Under the pieces are notes generated by a model. That model saw only the letters and a program-made list of their open reading frames with translations. It had not been told where the DNA came from and ran no database searches. Of a stretch of 7,516 bases of DNA, positions 1 to 6,600 are shown in pieces (the stretch's first letter is position 1; each line of letters opens with the position of its first letter). Position numbers and translations under genes: made by a program. This DNA is from Clostridia bacterium (GTDB taxonomy: Bacteria > Bacillota > Clostridia > DUPQ01). The stretch covers positions 1 to 7,516 of the forward strand of contig JAUUZV010000120.1 of NCBI GenBank assembly GCA_030592085.1, in the 5' to 3' direction.

Positions 1-834
1 ACAGCACAAAAATTTGTAAATATAGATGGTTATATACCGGGTGAGTCTTGTGTTATTTTAGGTTCAGGAGATATTGGTCTAATAATGGCCAGACGACTTA
101 CATTAGAAGGTGTTAAAGTAAAAGCTGTGTGTGAATTGCAACCTTACCCAGGCGGATTAAGTCGAAATATAGAACAATGTTTAATTGATTATGATATTCC
201 ACTTATGTTATCCCACACTGTGGTAGCTATACATGGTAAAAAAAGAGTAACTGGTGTAACAATTGCAAAAGTAGATGAGCATTTTAATATTATTGAAAAT
301 AGTAAACAAAATATAACTTGCGATACCTTATTATTATCAGTTGGGTTAATTCCTGAAAATGAATTAACCAGTCAAATGGGTATAATAATGGATCAAGTGA
401 CAAGTGGAGCTATGGTTAATCAAAATCTTGAGACCTCTATTAAAGGAGTATTTGCATGTGGAAATGTACTACACGTTCACGATTTAGTAGACTATGTAAC
501 CATGGAAGGAAACAAAGCTGCAAATTTTGCAACCTCATATTTAAATAATATTAATACACCAAAGAAAAAACGAATAACAGTTGTAGCTGATAATGGCATA
601 AGATATGTTATGCCACAATATATTGATGTAGGAGAAGAGCACGAAAAAATAACAATATATTTCAGAAGTAGGGAAATTTATAAAGAAAAAGATACCATTG
701 TTAAATGCCAGGAAAAAATTATTAGTAGACATAAGAATCTTAGGTTAATGCCAGCTGAAATGGAAAAAATATCTGTAAAAAGTGAAGATATAGCTGGTGA
801 TACAATTTATGTGGGAGTAGATACAAATGATTAG
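1..834 (+). CDS. NAD/FAD-dependent oxidoreductase, glp-cluster type (5' partial)
   Basis: The reading frame is open from base 1 to the TAG at 832-834, giving the last 277 residues; the N-terminal FAD-binding part lies upstream. Visible residues 21-26 read GSGDIG, the glycine-rich turn of the second Rossmann (pyridine nucleotide) domain. An acidic residue (E45) at the end of the second strand favours NAD over NADP. Residues 149-166 (GVFACGN, then HVHDLVDYV) form the C-terminal FAD-contacting motif typical of this family. A C-terminal extension of about 90 residues contains the family-like 'MPAEME' stretch. By family knowledge such proteins lie beside GlpA-like glycerol-3-phosphate dehydrogenases and DUF1667 proteins and are thought to pass electrons between a flavoprotein and NAD. 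The next gene is indeed a DUF1667 protein, overlapping by 8 nt. The ATG at 85 lies inside the Rossmann fold and is not the true start. The family is well supported; the exact substrate is not. Confidence 0.85.
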   Translation, partial: TAQKFVNIDGYIPGESCVILGSGDIGLIMARRLTLEGVKVKAVCELQPYPGGLSRNIEQCLIDYDIPLMLSHTVVAIHGKKRVTGVTIAKVDEHFNIIENSKQNITCDTLLLSVGLIPENELTSQMGIIMDQVTSGAMVNQNLETSIKGVFACGNVLHVHDLVDYVTMEGNKAANFATSYLNNINTPKKKRITVVADNGIRYVMPQYIDVGEEHEKITIYFRSREIYKEKDTIVKCQEKIISRHKNLRLMPAEMEKISVKSEDIAGDTIYVGVDTND

Positions 835-1213
835 AAAAATGACTTGTATAGTTTGTCCTCGTGGTTGTGAAATGGATGTGGAATATGAAAAAAACACATT
901 TATTGGTGTTACAAATAACTTTTGTCGTAAGGGCGAAGGATATGCTAGAGATGAAATTATATCACCAAAACGTATTATAACTTCTACAGTAAAAGTTATA
1001 GATGGTGATTTAATAATGTTACCTGTTAAAACTAATCAACCTGTTAATAAAGAAAAGATTTTTGATATTATGAAGAAAATTTATCAAGTAACAGTTAATG
1101 CGCCTGTAAATATTAATGATATTTTATTCACAAATATTGATGGTGATGGAGCTAATCTTTTAGCTACAAGTAGTACAATCAATATTAGTAACGATACTTC
1201 TAACACTTATTAG
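827..1213 (+). CDS. DUF1667 family four-cysteine protein
   Basis: This 128-residue protein has an N-terminal cysteine cluster C7-x2-C10-P-x-G-C14, followed by C33 in a FCRKGxxYA context. That is the hallmark of DUF1667 proteins, and the pattern resembles the 4Fe-4S domain of molybdopterin oxidoreductases. The middle carries the conserved 'LPVKT' stretch (about residues 64-68), and the length is normal for the family. Its function is not established. Because it regularly follows the NAD/FAD oxidoreductase of glp clusters, it is probably an Fe-S electron-transfer or assembly partner of that enzyme (inference). The start is ATG 827, inside the end of the preceding gene, with GGGAG at 813-817 as ribosome binding site. 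ATG 839 is a possible alternative but leaves a shorter lead before C7. The last ~20 residues are Ser/Thr/Asn-rich and look unstructured. Confidence 0.85.
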   Translation: MIRKMTCIVCPRGCEMDVEYEKNTFIGVTNNFCRKGEGYARDEIISPKRIITSTVKVIDGDLIMLPVKTNQPVNKEKIFDIMKKIYQVTVNAPVNINDILFTNIDGDGANLLATSSTINISNDTSNTY

Positions 1214-3315
1214 TGACATCACTTTATCATCAATGGTATGATAGTCATATGAAAAATGGGGAAAAGATTTTTAGAAATGGATTGATTGATTTTCAAGTAG
1301 GACAATGTCATGATACATTACCTTTTTCCATGAAAGAATATGTGACACAATCTTTTAAATCAAAAATACAACAATTATGCATTACATGTAAAGATGCTTA
1401 TGGACATGCTTATTACAAGTCAGAGTATATTAAAAAGAACAACTTAATAAACAGTGATTATTTAGCAGAAGCAATTTCTGTTAAAAATGAATCAGGGATA
1501 AAAATAATTGCATATTACAATTTACTACTTGATGATGTAATTGCTAAAGAAAATCCCTCTTTTAGAATGAAAAATCATTTAGAACAACCAGTTATTGCTT
1601 ATGATTATTATGAAATTTTATGCCCTAATAGTCCATATTTAGCAATACTACATAGAAATATTTTAGAATTAGTAACTAAGTATGATATTGATGGGTTATT
1701 CCTTGATATATCATACTTTCAAGTAGATACTTGTTACTGTCAATATTGTCAAAGAGAATTTAAAAATATATATAATAAAGACTTGCTTAGTGTTAGTAAA
1801 AAAGGAACTACTGGTTATCGTGATTATTTACAATTTAGACGAAAAAGCCGATACAATTTACTTAATTCAATTAAAAACAAAGTAAAAAAAGAAAAAAACA
1901 TTATGGTAATGTGGAATGGTTCTGGTGCACCAACATTATGTGAAACAGATATTGATGATAAATCTGACATTTTATCATCTGAATTTCATGCACCTGATTT
2001 TTTACATGGGATTTTTAAAGCGAAATGGATGAAGCATAGAAATAAACACTTCATAATGGCAATGCCATATGAACTTGGCTCGTGGGGTGATTGGACAGTT
2101 TGTCCTAGTGAAACTTTGAGAACTAGTTTTATGGCTATTGTAGCCAATGGTGGTGGATTATTTATTAACCATGTGCCTTATCCCTCTGGTCAATTTGCAA
2201 GTCATGTAAATAAATATGTACTAGAATTGATTAATAAGAATTTTTCATATATTGAACAAATTGAGCAATATCTAGATGTTAATAGTGTAAACGATATAGC
2301 TATTATATTATCCTCATCAACAATTAGATTATTTGAATGGTTTGATGAATCACTATCATCATCTGATTACTTAAATAGCTTGTATAGTATAACTTCTATA
2401 TTACTTAACCAACAACGTCATTTTGATATTATAGGAGAAGACACTTTATTAAAAACTGGACATGAATATAAATTAATTATTATGCCAAACTCATTATGTA
2501 TCTCAGAAAATACTGTAAAGTTTATTAAAGAGTATGTTAATATGGGAGGCAATTTAATTAGTAACGGAGCAATAGGATTATATGATAAGTTTGGGAAATT
2601 GCATGGAAACTTTTCATTAAAAGATGTAATAGGTGCTTCATATGAAGGTGATTTTTCTTATTCCGTTGATTACTTATATGATTTTGATAGTAAAATTCAA
2701 AAAAAATTACCTGATAATCCTTTACTTTTAAATAAGTATCCAATAAAGGCATGTTTAGTAAAACCCCATAAACAGGTAACTAAGTTAGCCTCATTAGTTG
2801 AACCTATGATAGAAGCCACTATAAATAAACATGTATATCACCAGCATGCTCATCCAGCCAGGCGTTCAATGTATCCTGGTATTATTTCTAATATATATGG
2901 TAAGGGAAAAAGTTTATACTTTGCAAGTGATCCTTTTTCAACATATCATCACGGACAGTCACCATGGATTAATCAATTAGTTAATAACTGTATTGATTAT
3001 TTGCTTCCTGATCCAATTATAAAAGTAAAGGGTGCTAACTCCATTATTATTTCACTTATGAAACAAAAAGATAAATATATTCTTCACTTACTAAATATCA
3101 ATGGACCACTAGTAAATGAGAAAAAAGGATTCCCAGTAGAAATGATTCCAGTTTATAATACAAAAATTACTTTAAAAATTAAAGCAATATCTATTAAAGT
3201 TGTACCAGAAGATATTATGATTCCTTTTATTATTGATAAAGGGAAAACCACATTTATCATAGACAAATTAATAAATAATCTAGTAATCGTAATTGAGATA
3301 GGAGATAAAATATGA
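1213..3315 (+). CDS. Hypothetical glycosyl hydrolase, GHL6-like, with trimerisation-like domain
   Basis: This 700-residue putative glycosidase has no signal peptide or membrane helix, so it is probably cytosolic. Residues ~15-340 look like a TIM barrel. 'IDGLFLDI' at 159-166 has the form of a beta-4 strand ending in a catalytic-type aspartate (D165). It is followed by C174-x-C176-x2-C179, and E257 (in SSEFH) and D293/E300 (in WGDW...PSE) are other acidic candidates. Residues ~357-455 (from NDIAIILSSS to YVNMGGNLISNG) resemble the class-I-amidotransferase-like beta-galactosidase trimerisation domain of GH42 enzymes. The end (~617-700, containing ILHLLN) resembles the C-terminal beta-sandwich. 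Length and order fit the 'hypothetical glycosyl hydrolase 6' family seen in clostridial genomes; the substrate is unknown. The GTG start at 1213 shares one base with the previous stop and has no clear SD site, suggesting translational coupling. ATG 1249 (residue 13) is the alternative start. Confidence 0.75.
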   Translation: MTSLYHQWYDSHMKNGEKIFRNGLIDFQVGQCHDTLPFSMKEYVTQSFKSKIQQLCITCKDAYGHAYYKSEYIKKNNLINSDYLAEAISVKNESGIKIIAYYNLLLDDVIAKENPSFRMKNHLEQPVIAYDYYEILCPNSPYLAILHRNILELVTKYDIDGLFLDISYFQVDTCYCQYCQREFKNIYNKDLLSVSKKGTTGYRDYLQFRRKSRYNLLNSIKNKVKKEKNIMVMWNGSGAPTLCETDIDDKSDILSSEFHAPDFLHGIFKAKWMKHRNKHFIMAMPYELGSWGDWTVCPSETLRTSFMAIVANGGGLFINHVPYPSGQFASHVNKYVLELINKNFSYIEQIEQYLDVNSVNDIAIILSSSTIRLFEWFDESLSSSDYLNSLYSITSILLNQQRHFDIIGEDTLLKTGHEYKLIIMPNSLCISENTVKFIKEYVNMGGNLISNGAIGLYDKFGKLHGNFSLKDVIGASYEGDFSYSVDYLYDFDSKIQKKLPDNPLLLNKYPIKACLVKPHKQVTKLASLVEPMIEATINKHVYHQHAHPARRSMYPGIISNIYGKGKSLYFASDPFSTYHHGQSPWINQLVNNCIDYLLPDPIIKVKGANSIIISLMKQKDKYILHLLNINGPLVNEKKGFPVEMIPVYNTKITLKIKAISIKVVPEDIMIPFIIDKGKTTFIIDKLINNLVIVIEIGDKI
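3300..3304 (+). promoter_or_regulatory. Ribosome binding site of the CapA-like gene
   Basis: AGGAG lies inside the last codons of the hydrolase gene, 7 nt before the ATG at 3312. It supports that start and re-initiation at the ATGA stop/start overlap. Confidence 0.75.
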
Positions 3316-4565
3316 CCAATATAAAATTTGATAAAGACATAATTAATATTAAAGAAAATATTAACAATAGTGAAGAAATATCAATGTTATTTACAGGTGA
3401 TTTTTGCCCAATTGGTGGAAGTGAAGAATTAATAAAACAAGGTAAATTAAAGAATTTAGTAAGTGATTTGGGTAGCGAATTTTTAAATAGAGATTTAGCT
3501 GTATTAAATGTAGAAGGTCCATTAATTAGTGATGGAATACCTACATCTAAAACTGGTCCTAATATAAAAATTCATCGAGATGCAATTAATTTTATTAAAG
3601 AAGCTAAATTTGATTTACTATCACTTGCTAATAATCATATGGGAGATTTTGGTCCATCTAAGGTAAATGAAACAACTACTTGGTTAGATGAAAATAAATT
3701 AGCCTATGTAGGGGCAGGTAAAAACCTAGAAACTGCAAGATGCGAAAAAGTATTTATTATTAAGGGTAAAAAAATTGCATTTGTGGCTTATGCTGAATAT
3801 GAATTTGGAATGGCAACTAATAATGAAGCGGGAGTTTCACCTCTTGATCCTGTAAATAATATGGAACAAATTAGCAAATTAGCTTCTAAGTATGATTATG
3901 TAATAGTAATTGTACATGGAGGGAACGAACATTGTCCTGTGCCTAATGATTCACTAGTTACAAATTATAGAGGATTTATAAGAGCAGGAGCTAATGGAGT
4001 TATTGCTACACATACTCATTGTCCATTAGGAATTGAAATTTATAATGGTTGTCCCATTGTTTATAGTATGGGAAACTTTTTATTTGATATACCTTTTCCA
4101 AAAAGAGAGTATACAAAAGATCATTTTTGGTGGAAAGGATATATGGTGAAACTATTTTTTTCAGACAACCAAGCACTTAGACTACAAGTAATTCCATATA
4201 CATTTTATCCAAATGGAACTTCATTTACATTATTTGAAGGTAAAGAAAAGAAAGAATTTCTTGATTATTTAACACATATATCAAATATTATTACAGATGA
4301 TACCCATCGTAAACTTTTATTTGAAGCTTTTACAACAATTATGGGTCCATACTGGATTAAGTATTTAGGACGAATGGGACTAATGAGACAGTTGTTTAGA
4401 AAAAAAGTTATATATGAACTATTAGTAACTAGAAACTTATTTACATGTTTAGCTCATTATGAAGTTAATAAAACTTATTTACGACTTGTTTGTGAAAATA
4501 GAGTGGACGAAGCTATAAAATATTTACCTGAATTAAAACGCTTACAAAAGGGGCTGATTACGTAA
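3312..4565 (+). CDS. CapA family protein (PGA_cap, metallophosphatase fold)
   Basis: This 417-residue protein carries the full set of CapA/PgsA-family motifs in order. These are GD at 29-30, N66-x-E68-G-P, LANNH at 105-109 followed by DFG at 112-114, H202-G-G-N-E206, the H234-T-H236 pair followed by GIE at 240-242, and MGNFLFD at 253-259. The His, Asp and Asn residues match the metal-binding positions of calcineurin-like phosphoesterases. Family members are named for poly-gamma-glutamate capsule synthesis, but many are not in capsule operons. No CapB or CapC homologue is visible here, and the protein lacks the N-terminal membrane anchor of PgsA, so capsule synthesis is not implied. A soluble hydrolase acting with the upstream glycosidase is a reasonable inference. 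The ATG overlaps the preceding TGA as ATGA. The 150-residue C-terminal tail after the motif core is not recognised. The 3' end overlaps murC on the other strand by 24 nt. Confidence 0.88.
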   Translation: MTNIKFDKDIINIKENINNSEEISMLFTGDFCPIGGSEELIKQGKLKNLVSDLGSEFLNRDLAVLNVEGPLISDGIPTSKTGPNIKIHRDAINFIKEAKFDLLSLANNHMGDFGPSKVNETTTWLDENKLAYVGAGKNLETARCEKVFIIKGKKIAFVAYAEYEFGMATNNEAGVSPLDPVNNMEQISKLASKYDYVIVIVHGGNEHCPVPNDSLVTNYRGFIRAGANGVIATHTHCPLGIEIYNGCPIVYSMGNFLFDIPFPKREYTKDHFWWKGYMVKLFFSDNQALRLQVIPYTFYPNGTSFTLFEGKEKKEFLDYLTHISNIITDDTHRKLLFEAFTTIMGPYWIKYLGRMGLMRQLFRKKVIYELLVTRNLFTCLAHYEVNKTYLRLVCENRVDEAIKYLPELKRLQKGLIT

Positions 4566-5942
4566 ATAATCTCCTAATTGATCAGCCACTCCTTCTATAT
4601 ATTTTGAACCAAGTATCATAATAATATCACCTGGTTGCATTTTTGAAATTAGAAAATCACGTATATCATCGTATGTAGTAAGATAAATTACATCTTTTCC
4701 TGTTTTCTTTATATCTCTTGTTAGATTTTTAGAATTATTTATTGGATCTTCTTTTTCCCTGTCATTATATACAGGGGCTAAAATTATATGATCTGCATAT
4801 TCAAAACATGTAATAAAATCATTATATAAGTATTTAACTCTTGAAAAAGTATGTGGTTCAAATATGGCATAAATTTCATTATGAGCCATATTATTAACTG
4901 TTTCCAATGTTACCTTTATTTCTGTTGGATGATGAGCATAATCTGCAATAACTTTTATTCCATTTATATCTGCCCTTATATCAAGTCGTCTTTTTGCTCC
5001 ACTTAATGTAATTAAAGCTTTCATAATTTGATTAATATTCCCACCTAAAACATGGCAAGTTGCAATGGCTGAGAGAACATTTAATACATTGTGTCTACCA
5101 GGTATACCTAAAGTAACTTTACCTATATTTTCTCCACTAATAAATAAAGTAAAGGATGGATAACCAAGATCGTTAAATGATAAATCCATGGCAGTGTAAT
5201 CTAGCTTTTTATTATTTAACCCATACTTTAACAATTTACAATTAATTGAACCATATAAATAATGAATATTTTCATCATCGTCACATACTATTAAGTATCC
5301 ATCTTTATGAATGCGTTTTGCATATTCTAAAAAAGATTTCTTCATATCTTCAAATTGTGGAAAGTAATCCACATGATCATGTTCAATATTTAAAATAATT
5401 CCTATATAAGGTGATAAAGCTAAAAAGGAATCAGTGAATTCATCTGCTTCAGTAACAAAGTACTCAGATTCACCTACTTTAACATTACTATCTAAGAAAA
5501 TAGCTTCTCCTCCAATGTGTATAGTTGGATCGAATCCACATTGCTCCATTAGATAAGCCACAAAAGTAGTTGTTGTGGTTTTACCATGGGTTCCAGAAAC
5601 ACCAATACCATATTTATACTGTGCCATTAATTTTGCTAACAAGTCTTTACGATTCATTAATGTAATATTTTGTATTTTAGCATATAAAAACTCACAATTA
5701 TCTTGGCTAATAGCGGCTGTATAAACAATTAAATCAGGATGACCTACTTTTTTATCATTTTGTGGAATATGAATAAGTGCACCTAAGGAACGAAGATAAT
5801 CAACTTTTTTTGTTTGTTCAATATCTGATCCTGTGACAGTATAACCTAAACCGATCATAATTTCTGCTAATCCTGACATACTTGATCCATTAATACCTAT
5901 GAAATGGATATGTGAAATTGTAGTGTTATCTAATAGTTGCAT
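4542..5942 (-). CDS. murC: UDP-N-acetylmuramate--L-alanine ligase
   Basis: MurC catalyses the ATP-dependent addition of L-alanine to UDP-MurNAc in the cytoplasm, the first step of the peptidoglycan stem peptide. The protein is 466 residues long, normal for MurC and complete. Signatures in order are HFIGINGSSMSGLAE (13-27) for the UDP-binding N-terminal domain, the ATP loop GTHGKTTTT (117-125), EADE (165-168), NIEHDHVDYF (185-194), GRHN (282-285) and SGAKRRLD (314-321). DYAHHPTE (334-341) and EPHTFSR (362-368) follow. The MSGLAE and AKRRLD forms favour MurC over Mpl or MurD/E/F. The first glycine motif is GINGSSMS rather than the common GIGGIGMS, and the usual GAGD near the C-terminus reads LGSKYI. 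The ATG at 5942 is preceded by a GAGGT ribosome site (5947-5951). The gene is a single unit facing away from the signalling operon. Confidence 0.95.
   Translation of the reverse strand: MQLLDNTTISHIHFIGINGSSMSGLAEIMIGLGYTVTGSDIEQTKKVDYLRSLGALIHIPQNDKKVGHPDLIVYTAAISQDNCEFLYAKIQNITLMNRKDLLAKLMAQYKYGIGVSGTHGKTTTTTFVAYLMEQCGFDPTIHIGGEAIFLDSNVKVGESEYFVTEADEFTDSFLALSPYIGIILNIEHDHVDYFPQFEDMKKSFLEYAKRIHKDGYLIVCDDDENIHYLYGSINCKLLKYGLNNKKLDYTAMDLSFNDLGYPSFTLFISGENIGKVTLGIPGRHNVLNVLSAIATCHVLGGNINQIMKALITLSGAKRRLDIRADINGIKVIADYAHHPTEIKVTLETVNNMAHNEIYAIFEPHTFSRVKYLYNDFITCFEYADHIILAPVYNDREKEDPINNSKNLTRDIKKTGKDVIYLTTYDDIRDFLISKMQPGDIIMILGSKYIEGVADQLGDYLRNQPLL
4552..4587. repeat. Inverted repeat at the convergent gene junction, possible weak bidirectional terminator
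   Basis: GGCTGAT (4552-4558) and ATCAGCC (4581-4587) form a perfect 7-bp stem around a 22-nt loop that contains the stop codon of the CapA-like gene. There is no intergenic space between the two converging genes, so any transcript end must form here or inside coding sequence. After the stem the + strand has only scattered T residues, and the - strand has a single TTTT, so a canonical intrinsic terminator is not clearly present. The repeat is seen directly; the terminator role is inference. Confidence 0.35.
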
Positions 5943-5957
5943 ATTTACCTCAAAAAT

Positions 5958-5985
5958 ATCATACTACAAATAAGCTAGTTGTGAA
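5958..5985 (-). promoter_or_regulatory. Predicted sigma-A promoter of murC
   Basis: Read on the minus strand, TTCACA (complement of 5980-5985) and TATGAT (complement of 5958-5963) are separated by 16 nt. Each matches the housekeeping -35/-10 consensus at 5 of 6 positions. The -10 lies about 15 nt upstream of the first base of the start codon, so the 5' leader would be very short but still includes the GAGGT ribosome site. The call rests on sequence match only. Confidence 0.55.
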
Positions 5986-6000
5986 AATCTTTTTAATAAA

Positions 6001-6016
6001 AATCTAATGTCAGATT
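6001..6016. repeat. Short inverted repeat between divergent promoters
   Basis: AATCT (6001-6005) and AGATT (6012-6016) flank a 6-nt spacer. The repeat sits just upstream of the rightward -10 element, near where a regulator could bind. A 5-bp AT-rich repeat can easily arise by chance in this background, so an operator role is only a possibility. Confidence 0.2.
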
Positions 6017-6037
6017 AAGAGCAAATACACATTTTTA

Positions 6038-6046
6038 TGGTAAAAT
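6038..6046 (+). promoter_or_regulatory. Predicted extended -10 promoter of the signalling operon
   Basis: TG at 6038-6039, one base, then TAAAAT (6041-6046) forms an extended -10 element (TGnTAAAAT). It lies 32 nt before the ATG at 6079. No good -35 hexamer is found at 16-18 nt spacing, which fits an extended -10 promoter or one helped by an activator. It would drive the membrane protein, regulator and kinase genes. Confidence 0.55.
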
Positions 6047-6065
6047 AAAAGCAATCAATTAAAGA

Positions 6066-6074
6066 AAAGGTGAT
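6066..6074 (+). promoter_or_regulatory. Ribosome binding site that sets the start at 6079
   Basis: AAAGGTGAT is complementary to the 3' end of 16S rRNA (the AGGTGAT part of the anti-SD complement). It sits 4 nt before ATG 6079. An in-frame GTG at 6070 falls inside this site and so is unlikely to be the true start. Confidence 0.75.
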
Positions 6075-6078
6075 ATTG

Positions 6079-6600
6079 ATGGGAAAAGACAAATATTTAA
6101 CAATTGAAAATGTGACATATATTATGAATAAAACAGACTCATCCTACGAAGATGCCGAAAAAGCATTAAAAAAGCATAAAGGAAATAAAGATAAAGCAAT
6201 AAGATGGATTGATTCTCAAAGGCGAACATTCTATGCTAAAGCAAGGAAAGCTTTTATTGGGTTGTTTTTCTATAAATTTATTATTAAAAAGAGAGATAAA
6301 ACATATATTAATATTCCATTGTGGTTATTATTTATAGTTTTTTTGATTACTTTGATTGGAATGTCAAATAATAGCTATTACTATTTTAAATTAGAAGGAG
6401 CCATTGCTTTTATTACTTTACTTATAATATTTGTAACATTGTTATCAGGTTGTGATGTTGTTATAAGCAAGAGAGAACATGAAGCAAAAATTCGGTTAAG
6501 GAATGTTAAGAAACATAGAAGAGAAATAAGTGTTATAGATTTAGAATATGAAGTATCTGAAACTAATGACGGAAAACATATGATTGAGGTGGATGAATAA
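6079..6600 (+). CDS. Small membrane protein with N-terminal UBA-like/DUF4342-type domain
   Basis: The protein has 173 residues from the ATG at 6079. Residues ~6-48 have the form 'LTIENVTYIMNKT...SYEDAEKALKKHKGNKDKAIRWI'. This is a three-helix UBA-like pattern with a G-N/D-x2-x-A-I-x-W-I end, as in DUF4342 and EF-Ts-like N-terminal domains. A basic segment follows (48-76), then two predicted membrane helices at ~79-95 and ~107-129. A charged cytoplasmic tail (130-173) is Lys/Arg-rich and then acidic. Both ends are expected in the cytoplasm, with a very short outside loop around residues 96-106. The function is unknown. The gene leads the transcript and shares one base with the response regulator start (TAATG), so a role in modulating the two-component system, or as a target of it, is plausible inference. 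Confidence 0.75.
   Translation: MGKDKYLTIENVTYIMNKTDSSYEDAEKALKKHKGNKDKAIRWIDSQRRTFYAKARKAFIGLFFYKFIIKKRDKTYINIPLWLLFIVFLITLIGMSNNSYYYFKLEGAIAFITLLIIFVTLLSGCDVVISKREHEAKIRLRNVKKHRREISVIDLEYEVSETNDGKHMIEVDE

Noticed and set aside
85..87. ATG as the start of the first gene
   Set aside because: The frame is open upstream to base 1 and the GxGxxG turn lies before this ATG, so the gene is truncated by the window rather than starting here.
541..732. Antisense open frame of 63 codons
   Set aside because: It lies wholly inside the oxidoreductase gene, has low-complexity Phe/Tyr/Ile-rich translation typical of AT-rich antisense, and resembles no family.
2558..2752. Antisense open frame of 64 codons in the hydrolase gene
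   Set aside because: It is a shadow of a well-supported coding frame, with no recognisable product.
3312..4565. Capsule biosynthesis operon
   Set aside because: Only the CapA-like member is present; no CapB/CapC homologues, membrane anchor or polymer export genes are visible.
4542..5942. Mpl (murein peptide ligase) instead of MurC
   Set aside because: The MSGLAE and AKRRLD motifs and the size fit MurC; the GTFMGGLA-type motif of Mpl is absent.
5943..6078. Riboswitch or small RNA in the intergenic region
   Set aside because: Only 136 bp, AT-rich, shared by two promoters, with no stable stem or T-run terminator.
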